DNA from: Bacteroidia bacterium | GTDB lineage: Bacteria; Bacteroidota; Bacteroidia; AKYH767-A; OLB10 | DNA length: 24,845 nucleotides | Direction of reading: 5' to 3' | Assembly: GCA_025450095.1 (NCBI GenBank) | Contig: JANWID010000282.1 | Location: 1 to 24,845, forward strand | Shown: one piece after another, positions 17,342-24,373 of the stretch | How positions within the stretch are numbered: the first letter of the stretch is position 1 | How the letters are laid out: every line of letters begins with the position of its first letter | Notes under the pieces: generated by a model | Database searches by the model: none | The model's input: the letters and a program-made list of their open reading frames with translations, nothing else | Told to the model about the DNA's origin: nothing | Program-made: the position numbers and the translations under genes

Positions 17342-17368
17342 TTTTGGTTAGTCAGGTTGAATTTCAGG
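17342..17368 (+). repeat. Direct repeat, copy 2 (before hairpin 2)
   Basis: Begins TTTTGGTTAGTCAGGTTGAA and ends TTTCAGG (27 nt). It matches copy 1 at 17249-17273 apart from one substitution and a 2-nt insertion, and sits at the same place relative to its hairpin. Confidence 0.7.
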
Positions 17369-17406
17369 TTGTGTTAACCCCGTAAGGTTTCCAAAATATC
17401 TGAATT
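17360..17406. repeat. Hairpin 2 of the CCGTAA-loop array
   Basis: The inner stem is short, AACC (17376-17379) with GGTT (17386-17389), around the same CCGTAA loop. Outer arms AATTTCAG (17360-17367) and CTGAATT (17400-17406) pair over 7 bp with one bulged T. It is the weakest of the three, and it is part of the same array because the loop and the preceding repeat are conserved. Confidence 0.55.
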
Positions 17407-17416
17407 GTGGGCAAAG

Positions 17417-17451
17417 AAGAAGCCGTGATCCCGTAAGGTCACGGCATTCTT
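17417..17451. repeat. Hairpin 3 of the CCGTAA-loop array
   Basis: GCCGTGATC (17422-17430) pairs with GGTCACGGC (17437-17445), 9 bp with one T-G wobble, around CCGTAA. AAGAA (17417-17421) and TTCTT (17447-17451) extend the stem past one bulged A. Read on the minus strand, the stem is followed by TTCTTCTTT, so it could also end transcription of the glycosyltransferase operon, about 150 nt past its last stop. Confidence 0.65.
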
Positions 17452-17463
17452 ATTTAAGGTACG

Positions 17464-17551
17464 CCTGCCTGCTGATTACTAGAATGATTTTTTTAGAAAC
17501 ACTTAGGCTCAATGCAATTTTTAAATATCATGGTAGACATCAGCAGGCAGG
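17464..17551. repeat. 13-bp perfect inverted repeat with a 62-nt spacer
   Basis: CCTGCCTGCTGAT at 17464-17476 is exactly mirrored by ATCAGCAGGCAGG at 17539-17551. The 62-nt interior is AT-rich and has no reading frame of note. The overall size (88 bp) and terminal position of the arms resemble a small non-autonomous element or a large hairpin, but flanking target duplications are not evident. Confidence 0.7.
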
Positions 17552-17603
17552 GATTACAGATTCGTATAAGTAAATAAACAGATAGGGCAATATAGGGGGA
17601 AAG

Positions 17604-18785
17604 TTATTTGTTTTTCACCGCGCTGTTTAACGCATCCAATAACAATTTAGAAGAGTATTGTAACGCGTAATTAGAACGGACAAATTCGAATCCGTTTCTC
17701 CCTACCTCAATCCTTAGATTTTCATCTTCAAGTAGCCGGATTATTTGCTGCGAAAGGTCCTGCGCATTGTTTCCTGTAAGGATATGTTTACCTGCGGTTG
17801 CATCCAGGGGTTCAAAACTTAGTGATGTGGTAATACAAGGGATTCCCATCGCCATGGCTTCGAGGAGTTTGTTCTGCAAACCTGTTCCAATGCGCATTGG
17901 AGCAATAAAAATGCGGCTGCCGCGATAGCTATGCCGGATATCATCAACCCATCCGGTCACCCATACCTTTTCCGATGCCAGGCTTTTTACTTCACGGTGG
18001 GGATTTGCTCCGGAGATCTGAACTGTTGTGGCTGGATATTTCTTCCACACCAATGGCATGATTTCATTTACCAGGAACCTGGCCCCGTCAATATTCGGCG
18101 GGTAATTCATGTTTCCCACAAAAGTGATGTCGATTTTCTTTTCAGCCTCTTCCGGATGAAAAAAATCAATATCCACACCGTTAGGGACTACCTGAATCAT
18201 TTCGCGGCCTTGCACCTGCAGTGCATCTCGGTCTTGTTGTGAAATGACAAGGTGTTTACGGAACCAGCTAAAGCATCGTTCTTCGAATTCACTCACCAGT
18301 TGTAATTCACGGTTAAAAAGAGGTCGTAATAAAAATGGGGCATTTGCTGTACGCTGTCCGGTACCTTTTGAAAAAGCATCCATATAATCGAGCACGGCAG
18401 GGATATTGGTTTTATTCCTGGCATAAATGGCAGTACGTATCAGTTGACAGTATATTAAATCAGGATCCGATTGCCTGATTATTTTCTGTATTTCGGAATA
18501 ATTTCCTGCAGCATAAAAATATCCTACCTGGAGGGGAAGCCTTGAAAAAAAAGAATAGAATATATTTTTCAATATGTGATACCATCTCAGTCGTATGATG
18601 TGAACGCTGTTACAGTATTTTTTCACTGCATCAAATGAAGCGTCAGTTACCGGCTGATCGCTTAACGCGATGAGATGCACTTCGTGTCCTGCTCTGGAGA
18701 TCATCTGCAAGTGCTGAAATGCCCTGAGCTTGTCCCCTTTTTCAAGTGGGTATGGAAACCTGGAAACGATAAATACGAGTTTCAT
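17604..18785 (-). CDS. Glycosyltransferase family 4 (GT-B fold), second in operon
   Basis: This 393-residue protein begins KLVFIVSRFPYPLEKGDKLR, the glycine-bearing N-terminal loop of the GT4-like sugar transferases that resemble the TIGR03087 group. It has the C-terminal donor-binding features 'VTFVGNMNYPPNIDG'-like (seen as ITFVGNMNYPPNIDG), 'VTGWVDDIRHSYRGSRIFIAPMR' and 'GTGLQNKLLEAMAMGIPCITT' with the E-x7-E arrangement typical of the family. It would transfer a sugar from a nucleotide donor to a surface glycan or lipid. Donor and acceptor are not predictable. Its ATG overlaps the previous gene's stop by 4 nt (ATGA), so it is translationally coupled. It is the last gene of the operon, and the hairpin array lies beyond. 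Confidence 0.88.
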   Translation of the reverse strand: MKLVFIVSRFPYPLEKGDKLRAFQHLQMISRAGHEVHLIALSDQPVTDASFDAVKKYCNSVHIIRLRWYHILKNIFYSFFSRLPLQVGYFYAAGNYSEIQKIIRQSDPDLIYCQLIRTAIYARNKTNIPAVLDYMDAFSKGTGQRTANAPFLLRPLFNRELQLVSEFEERCFSWFRKHLVISQQDRDALQVQGREMIQVVPNGVDIDFFHPEEAEKKIDITFVGNMNYPPNIDGARFLVNEIMPLVWKKYPATTVQISGANPHREVKSLASEKVWVTGWVDDIRHSYRGSRIFIAPMRIGTGLQNKLLEAMAMGIPCITTSLSFEPLDATAGKHILTGNNAQDLSQQIIRLLEDENLRIEVGRNGFEFVRSNYALQYSSKLLLDALNSAVKNK

Positions 18786-20035
18786 ATACCCGCTGCTCCG
18801 GTTTTAGTGGTGTTAACTTCCCTGGGAGAATTCATAGATGACAGAACGGAATCATAAAATTCAGAAATCTTTTTACCCAGTACCCTGTTTTCATAACATT
18901 CTTCTGCAAGCAAACGTCCCTCCTGTCCGATCCGGATAGCGAATTCACGGTCACGGTAACATTTGATGATAGCATCACAGAATGATTCAGGTGTATCGGC
19001 AATGAGCAAATTCTTTTGATCACGGTATTGAATTCCTTCGGCACCGATTGACGTGGAGATTATGGTTTTTCCCAGTGCGAGTCCCTCAATAATTTTTACC
19101 CGCATACCTCCACCCGAAAGCAACGGTACAATCATGATCTGTTTTCCGTTAAGATAACTCCTGATTTCATCGATGGCTCCATCTACCACAAGTCCTCCTC
19201 CTGCTTTATCAAAAAACTGTTGCGGCATTTTCTTTCCTGCAAGGTAAATTTTTATTCCTGGCTCCTTTTGTCTTAATAACGGAAGTACTTTTTCAAGAAA
19301 CCAACCAATACCTTCTATATTCGGAAGCCAGTCCATCGATCCCAGGTGCACCACTGATAACGGTCCGGGGGTTACATCATCCACACGGTAAGTTTCGGTA
19401 TCAAGGCCAATAGGTAATATTGCAATGTCTTTAGTATATCCCATTTTATGATACAGTTCTGTATCTTCCGGTGTAAGTGCAATCAACCCGTCAATCTTTT
19501 TGATGATTTCCGATTCATATTTTCGAAGCCGCTCCGATAAAAATCGCAAATACCGTATTTTAATCATATTTCCACCAGTCATAGCAAGCCGGCTCCAGAT
19601 CATAAACTCCGCATTATGGGAACGGTATATGATCCGTGCATTTGAAAATTTCCGGATTGTATCCAGGTAAGGTGTCATGTATAAACTTTCGAGCTGTATC
19701 ACATCATAATTATCACGCGACAAAACATCTGCAAGAGTCTTGTGAAAAAGAGTTGTATCAAAACGACTGATGTTATAGGAGTCTCCTGTAAAAATATTAA
19801 GCAGTGCCGGTAACATCTTTACGGTTGCATCGAGATAAACCAATTCCGGGTTGTAATCTCTGACGAAATCAGCAGGTAGCCGGGCAGGATCGATGAAATG
19901 CTTCCGTGTGTTAAAGGCAAGAATTTTAACCTGCATCCCTGCTTTTTTGAGGGAGCTTGCCATATTGTACATGGCGATCGTTGCTCCGTCAGCAGGAGGA
20001 AATGGCGAACGGAGACACAATAGTAGAACCTTCAT
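18782..20035 (-). CDS. Glycosyltransferase family 4 (GT-B fold), first of two
   Basis: The product has 417 residues. It begins KVLLLCLRSPFPPADGATIA, matching the N-terminus of GT4-like transferases, and contains 'VVHLGSMDWLPNIEGIGWFL' and the donor-site stretch 'GGGMRVKIIEGLALGKTIIS' with the conserved E-x7-E spacing up to 'GAEGI'. It shares layout but only limited identity with its neighbour, so the pair are related but not a recent duplication. The start codon overlaps the stop of the LptF/G gene by 4 nt (ATGA), and its own stop overlaps the next start in the same way. A role in LPS or surface polysaccharide assembly is inferred from the permease in the same operon. Confidence 0.88.
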   Translation of the reverse strand: MKVLLLCLRSPFPPADGATIAMYNMASSLKKAGMQVKILAFNTRKHFIDPARLPADFVRDYNPELVYLDATVKMLPALLNIFTGDSYNISRFDTTLFHKTLADVLSRDNYDVIQLESLYMTPYLDTIRKFSNARIIYRSHNAEFMIWSRLAMTGGNMIKIRYLRFLSERLRKYESEIIKKIDGLIALTPEDTELYHKMGYTKDIAILPIGLDTETYRVDDVTPGPLSVVHLGSMDWLPNIEGIGWFLEKVLPLLRQKEPGIKIYLAGKKMPQQFFDKAGGGLVVDGAIDEIRSYLNGKQIMIVPLLSGGGMRVKIIEGLALGKTIISTSIGAEGIQYRDQKNLLIADTPESFCDAIIKCYRDREFAIRIGQEGRLLAEECYENRVLGKKISEFYDSVLSSMNSPREVNTTKTGAAGI

Positions 20036-21438
20036 TTTTTAGTTCTGCCAAAAACTTTTTTAAACATTTTCTCATAGATCTCAATATCGAAAAGCGCACT
20101 GTCGTGAGTGGCTTTGTATAGCAGAAAAACTCCAATAGGCAACAACACTGACGACGCGATCCACATACCAATGGAAGGATCAATAACTCCTTCACGGGAA
20201 AACTTTTCTCCAACAATGGAAATTACATGGAAGATCAGGAAAAAAATAATTGAAACTACCACGGGCATCCCAATGCCCCCTTTACGAATAATAGCGCCCA
20301 GCGGAGCACCGATCAAAAAGAGTATGAAACAGGCAATAGACAGCGTATATTTCCTGTGGTATTCAATTGCAAATCGTGCAATAAGCTTTTCACGGGCATC
20401 ACGTTCATCGGCCAGGCTAACCAGGTATGATTTAATATTCCGTGCCTGTCCCAGAGCCTGATCATAAACTGCCGGTCCTGTTATTGTATCCGGATTTGCA
20501 GGAAATACCGGCGTTGCAATTTTCATATACAAAGAGCTGTCGCGATAGGTACTGAAATAGCTTTTCAGAGCTATAGTCATTTCCTGTTTCCTTTCAGTAA
20601 GCTGCCTGTCCAGACTGTCGAGCGCATAATCCAGTTGTTTCAGATTCAGCATCTGGTAATTATCTTTGAATAATTCCTCATTAGTACGGTTGAGCTTAAA
20701 AGTAGAAAGATCGAATCTGATCTGGTATTGATCAAACGCAGTACGCATAAACGGATTTCCGGATGTGGCTGATTTACCTCCCTGCTGATCTTCATAGCTC
20801 TGGCCATCATACAGCGTGACCACCAGGTATTTTTTATCATCCGACATGGCCATTTTACCTTTTTCTGCAACAATTACTTTAATGTTTCCCTTTTGCGCAG
20901 AATGATCATATATCATTACCTGATGCAGCGTCTGGTTATCGGATTCCTTCTTTCCGATTTTCAGTGAAAATCCATCAATGCCATTATAAAACACTCCTTC
21001 ACGAATATACAAAGCAGGCTTTTGTTGCCGGACGTCGTAGAGCAACGATCCCATTTTTAAATTCGTAAAGGGCAATACGTAATTTGAAAAATAAAATGCA
21101 AGCACTCCAACAAGCACCGCGGTAAGTAACATCGGTCGTAACATTTTCATCAGGGAAATCCCTGCTGATTTAGCAGCTACCAGCTCATAATTTTCTGCAA
21201 GATTGCCCATTGTCATAATGGAAGATACCAGGATTGCCAGAGGCAATGCCAGAGGAACCAGCGTTGCCGATGCATAGAAAAGCAGTTCGGTAATCACATA
21301 CCATTCGAGACCTTTGCCCACCAGGTCATCGATATACTTCCACAAAAACTGCATCAGTAAAATAAACAGGACCACAAAAAATGTCGCGGAGAATGGTCCC
21401 AAAAACGAAACCAGGATGAGCTTTGAAAGTTTTTTCAA
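20032..21438 (-). CDS. LptF/LptG-family lipopolysaccharide export permease
   Basis: This 468-residue protein has the YjgP/YjgQ architecture. Three hydrophobic helices lie in the first 130 residues (for example FFVVLFILLMQFLW and LVPLALPLAILVSSIMTMGN), with the conserved 'AENYELVAAKSAGIS' cytoplasmic loop. A large periplasmic beta-jellyroll of about 220 residues follows, then three C-terminal helices ('FLIGAPLGAIIRKGGIGMPV'). With LptB it pulls LPS from the inner membrane toward the outer membrane. Bacteroidota often encode LptF and LptG apart, and which one this is cannot be told. The start is TTG at 21438, since no ATG precedes it in frame before the stop, although ATT at 21444 is also possible. 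It heads the operon with two glycosyltransferases. Confidence 0.87.
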   Translation of the reverse strand: MKKLSKLILVSFLGPFSATFFVVLFILLMQFLWKYIDDLVGKGLEWYVITELLFYASATLVPLALPLAILVSSIMTMGNLAENYELVAAKSAGISLMKMLRPMLLTAVLVGVLAFYFSNYVLPFTNLKMGSLLYDVRQQKPALYIREGVFYNGIDGFSLKIGKKESDNQTLHQVMIYDHSAQKGNIKVIVAEKGKMAMSDDKKYLVVTLYDGQSYEDQQGGKSATSGNPFMRTAFDQYQIRFDLSTFKLNRTNEELFKDNYQMLNLKQLDYALDSLDRQLTERKQEMTIALKSYFSTYRDSSLYMKIATPVFPANPDTITGPAVYDQALGQARNIKSYLVSLADERDAREKLIARFAIEYHRKYTLSIACFILFLIGAPLGAIIRKGGIGMPVVVSIIFFLIFHVISIVGEKFSREGVIDPSIGMWIASSVLLPIGVFLLYKATHDSALFDIEIYEKMFKKVFGRTKK

Positions 21439-21467
21439 GGGAATTTCTTACGGGATGATTCTTCGGC

Positions 21468-21499
21468 TTGTATTATCAGGCTTACTCCCCTACATTTAC
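21468..21499 (+). promoter_or_regulatory. Bacteroidota-type promoter for the 205-residue hypothetical gene
   Basis: TTG at 21468-21470 and TACATTTAC at 21491-21499 are separated by 20 nt, which fits the -33/-7 layout except for A instead of G at the end of the -7 box. It would start transcription near 21505 and leave a leader of about 20 nt before the ATG at 21526. Confidence 0.45.
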
Positions 21500-21525
21500 G
21501 GTTTAACGTAAAAACGTCGCTTTTA

Positions 21526-22143
21526 ATGCGCTCTAAAGATACGAATTTCTTCCTCTCAGAAAGCGATATTGCCTTTCTTGCCGATGAGAGCATTTTCAGA
21601 AGAAAGCAGGAAGTTACCCAAAAGATCATGGAACTTTTCGGAGAGCTTGAGTTAAGCCTGCAGGAGTCATTTGCACGTTTCAACCACATCATACCGTCAC
21701 ATATACCGGTAAAGAAAGGAAAAATAAGCCGCGGTGAAAATTACCGGGGACTTCCCTGGATTGTGCTCGATTGTCCTGCTGTTTTTAACCGCGAGGGCGT
21801 ATTCGCATACCGAACCTTGTTTTGGTGGTCGCATCCGTTCAGCTTTACATTTCAATTATCAGGAATTCAATTTGAACATTACCTTGAAAGGTTATTCGGG
21901 AACTTAAATTTTCAGGGTGATGATACGATGATTTGCATCAACAAAAGTCAATGGGAGCATCATCACGAAACGAGCAACTATGTTCCGCTTTCGGAATTCA
22001 TCAAATCAAAAGATTTTACAATTGCTTTTTTCAGGGAAAAAGGTTTTCTGAAACTCTCAAAAACGCTGTCATTGGAAAAACACCTGGATTTGATACCCCG
22101 GGGAACAGAATTCCTGGATCAGATTTTAAAGCGACTCGGGTAA
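21526..22143 (+). CDS. Conserved-looking hypothetical protein, 205 residues, unknown function
   Basis: I cannot assign this to a characterised family. The gene is well formed: promoter-like sequence upstream, ATG at 21526, and a stop directly adjoining the convergent START-like gene. The protein appears soluble, with no signal peptide or membrane helix. It starts with a polar, helical region (about 1-60, including RRKQEVTQKIMELFGELELS). A middle core follows, 'GENYRGLPWIVLDCPAVFNR' and 'FAYRTLFWWSHPFSFTFQLSG', rich in aromatic residues. After that come a histidine-rich stretch 'WEHHHETSNY' at about residues 144-153 and a C-terminal helical tail. I recall similar short proteins in other Bacteroidota but cannot confirm homology here. 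The WW and HHH residues could be structural or metal-binding; that is speculation. Confidence 0.75.
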   Translation: MRSKDTNFFLSESDIAFLADESIFRRKQEVTQKIMELFGELELSLQESFARFNHIIPSHIPVKKGKISRGENYRGLPWIVLDCPAVFNREGVFAYRTLFWWSHPFSFTFQLSGIQFEHYLERLFGNLNFQGDDTMICINKSQWEHHHETSNYVPLSEFIKSKDFTIAFFREKGFLKLSKTLSLEKHLDLIPRGTEFLDQILKRLG

Positions 22144-22533
22144 TCAGGAACCAATAATCTGCCGCAGATTATGAATTTGTGTATCCCATAAACGTACAGT
22201 TTCCTCTTTATCTTCCGGCACACTGAAATCAGTAACCATAAGTGCAACGTCCGAAGTAAGGTCGTCAGTAAGAATTTCGAATTCGAAATAATTTTCTTCT
22301 TCACCATCCAGCCATTTAAATCGCACCAGCTGGTTATCGCGTTTATGAACTATTTTCGCTTTCGACTCCGTTCCTGTCCATTTAAAAGTGTAAACGTTAT
22401 CTTTAACTGTAACATCATCGGCAAACCACTCTGATAAACCGGAAGGTGTACTTAAGTAATTAAAAAGAATCCGGGGGGAACAATGCATTTCGAATTCTAT
22501 CTCAAACTTTTGTTTTTTGGCCATTCGAATCAT
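22144..22533 (-). CDS. START-like domain (SRPBCC superfamily) protein
   Basis: This 129-residue protein looks like the Bacteroidota 'START-like' family. The sequence begins KKQKFEIEFEMHCSPRILFN, followed by 'LSTPSGLSEWFADDVTVKDN', which resembles the AHSA1/SRPBCC pattern, then a run of beta-strands and a C-terminal helix (TVRLWDTQIHNLRQIIGS). Such domains bind hydrophobic ligands or act as partners of other proteins; no ligand is known for this family. The start may be ATG 22533 or the in-frame ATG 22524 (MAKKQKF). Its stop directly abuts that of the hypothetical gene with no spacer. It appears to be transcribed alone. Confidence 0.85.
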   Translation of the reverse strand: MIRMAKKQKFEIEFEMHCSPRILFNYLSTPSGLSEWFADDVTVKDNVYTFKWTGTESKAKIVHKRDNQLVRFKWLDGEEENYFEFEILTDDLTSDVALMVTDFSVPEDKEETVRLWDTQIHNLRQIIGS

Positions 22534-22666
22534 ACCAACTGAATATTTCTAAAAGTTAATTTTGTAAGATGTTTCAAGGGGTCAAGATAAAAATTATTCC
22601 TGAACCAAGCCGCGAAAATAAGAAACTTTGCAGTTTTCAGCATTTCTCAACCAGAAAAAAGCAACA

Positions 22667-22697
22667 TTGCCTGTTTCCTGATCCTTTATTATCTTTA
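22667..22697 (+). promoter_or_regulatory. Bacteroidota-type promoter for the seven-repeat T9SS protein gene
   Basis: TTG at 22667-22669 and TATCTTTA at 22690-22697 are 20 nt apart. The start of transcription would fall near 22703, very close to the ATG at 22706, which favours the in-frame ATG at 22727 as the real start or implies a leaderless mRNA. Confidence 0.45.
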
Positions 22698-22705
22698 TAT
22701 TCCTC

Positions 22706-24373
22706 ATGAATCAGCTTCTCAGGGATATGTTAGTGCATACATTCAGAATACTTTGCGTCGTATTATTTGTACCTGTGCTATTGCCGGCACAAACACCGGA
22801 ATTCGGAAAACAATGGGACCGGCGGTTTGGAGGTTCTGAAGATGATGTCATTGGTCATTTTGAAATGACAGCTGATAGTGGATTTATTATAGGAGGCACA
22901 ACATTTTCAGGAGTGAGCGGCGATTTGTCGGAACCTAACCTTGATACTTCGTTGGCAACATCCGATTTCTGGCTCGTAAAAGCAGATCCTTCTGGTACTA
23001 TACTGTGGGAGAAACGCTATGGTGGTACACTTGCGGAAATTCTGGACAAAACCATTATTTCATCTGATGGCGGTTTAATTTCCGGAGGGCAGAGTTTTTC
23101 CGATGATAATGGTGATAAAACTCAACCTAACTGGGACACAACACTCCTTTCGAATGATTATTGGATAATTAAAACCGATATGCAGGGTGTTAAAACCTGG
23201 GATAAACGATTCGGCGGCGTTACTTATGAAATATTCGGTGATCTTGCTGAAGATTTTTCCGGCAACATTATCATTTCGGGCTCTTCTTTTTCTGAAATCA
23301 GTGGAGATAAAACCGAACCCAGCCGTGGTGGCTGGGACTTCTGGCTGATCTATACCGATCCGTCGGGTAATAAAATTTGGGACCGCCGCTTTGGTGGTGT
23401 GGGTGATGATTTCGCAACAACCGTTGTAGTAACTCCTGATTCATGCTTTGTTATTGGTGGATATTCTGCATCACCTGCAGGAGGAGATAAATCGCAAACA
23501 GGTGTTGGCGGCCTGGATTACTGGATTGTAAAAGTAGATCCCAGTGGAAATAAATTATGGGACAAAACTTTCAGCGGACAGAGCAACGATTGGCTCTTTG
23601 CCCTCGAAGTTGCGCATGATAATGGTTTGTTATTGGGTGGACAATCCTACTCTCCAGTTTCAGGAGATAAATCAGAACCTAATCATGGTCCTGCTGCCGA
23701 CACAGATCGTTGGATCATTAAAACAGATGCTTCCGGTAACAAACAATGGGATCGCTCAATCGGTGGCACGGAGACAGAGGATGTAAGCAGGATGGTGGCT
23801 GTACCAGACGGTGGCTTCATAATAAGCGGTGAATCGTATTCTGATACTACAGGTGATAAAACGGAGCCGAACCTGGGGCCGGAACAAACCTGGGTGATCA
23901 AAGTGGACAGCTCAGGATCTGTACTGTGGGATAAAACATTATTTACGTATGGTCATGATGAATCAGGGATAGCGATTCCTTATGGAGACCACTGTTTTGT
24001 TTCGATCAATTTTACACAGGCTGATACAGGAGGATATAAATCGGAAATGGGATGGGGTGCCTCCGATTTCTGGATGATCAAAATGTGTGAAATAGATCCA
24101 TTATCTGTTTTTGAAATACAGACTTCATCTGCAATAACTGTTTACCCTAATCCTTTTACCGAGGCTATTGAAATCGTGGGTGTGCCGGAAGGAAAAACAG
24201 CAACCATTATTTTCCGGGATGGAGCCGGGAGAAAAATCAAAGCTCAGGAATTACCCGCTGTGCATAACAATCAACTACTCATCAACACAAGGGAACTCCA
24301 ACCCGGATTTTATATCCTGAGCGTTTATACGGAGGGAGATAGTTACAGCTTACCTGTTATCAGGGGGTATTAA
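22706..24373 (+). CDS. Surface protein with seven tandem propeller-like repeats and T9SS sorting domain
   Basis: The protein is 555 residues from ATG 22706, or 548 from ATG 22727 (MLVHTF), which gives the tidier signal peptide ending VLLPAQ. From residue about 36 to 455 it has seven tandem repeats of about 60 to 75 residues. Each begins with a 'W[DE][KR]' and mostly 'GG' segment (WDRRFGG, WEKRYGG, WDKRFGG, WDRRFGG, WDKTFSG, WDRSIGG, WDKTLF), followed by 'DGGFIIGG.S.S...GDK.EPN' and 'D.W.IK.D.SG'. Seven repeats suggest a seven-bladed beta-propeller, an inference. The C-terminal 80 residues (SSAITVYPNPFTEAIEIVG to the end) are a type A T9SS sorting domain. It is probably secreted or surface attached; no enzyme function is evident. 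The stop overlaps that of the deoxynucleoside kinase gene. Confidence 0.87.
   Translation: MNQLLRDMLVHTFRILCVVLFVPVLLPAQTPEFGKQWDRRFGGSEDDVIGHFEMTADSGFIIGGTTFSGVSGDLSEPNLDTSLATSDFWLVKADPSGTILWEKRYGGTLAEILDKTIISSDGGLISGGQSFSDDNGDKTQPNWDTTLLSNDYWIIKTDMQGVKTWDKRFGGVTYEIFGDLAEDFSGNIIISGSSFSEISGDKTEPSRGGWDFWLIYTDPSGNKIWDRRFGGVGDDFATTVVVTPDSCFVIGGYSASPAGGDKSQTGVGGLDYWIVKVDPSGNKLWDKTFSGQSNDWLFALEVAHDNGLLLGGQSYSPVSGDKSEPNHGPAADTDRWIIKTDASGNKQWDRSIGGTETEDVSRMVAVPDGGFIISGESYSDTTGDKTEPNLGPEQTWVIKVDSSGSVLWDKTLFTYGHDESGIAIPYGDHCFVSINFTQADTGGYKSEMGWGASDFWMIKMCEIDPLSVFEIQTSSAITVYPNPFTEAIEIVGVPEGKTATIIFRDGAGRKIKAQELPAVHNNQLLINTRELQPGFYILSVYTEGDSYSLPVIRGY

Larger units (their letters stand above)
16935..17603. 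other. Gene-free spacer of about 0.67 kb between ribBA and the glycosyltransferase operon
   Basis: No reading frame here has support. The half nearest ribBA (to about 17240) is AT-rich and featureless apart from a 41-codon open frame at 17040-17165 that I do not accept. The half nearest the glycosyltransferase gene holds a hairpin array with direct repeats (17249-17451) and a long-spaced inverted repeat (17464-17551). The spacer lies upstream of ribBA and downstream of the operon, both on the minus strand. It is by far the longest non-coding stretch in the window. Confidence 0.8.

Noticed and set aside
17249..17451. CRISPR array
   Set aside because: Only two copies of the direct repeat, unequal in length, no unique spacers of regular size and no cas genes nearby.
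17604..20035. Recent duplication of the two glycosyltransferases
   Set aside because: They share fold layout but differ in length and most of their sequence, so divergence is old.
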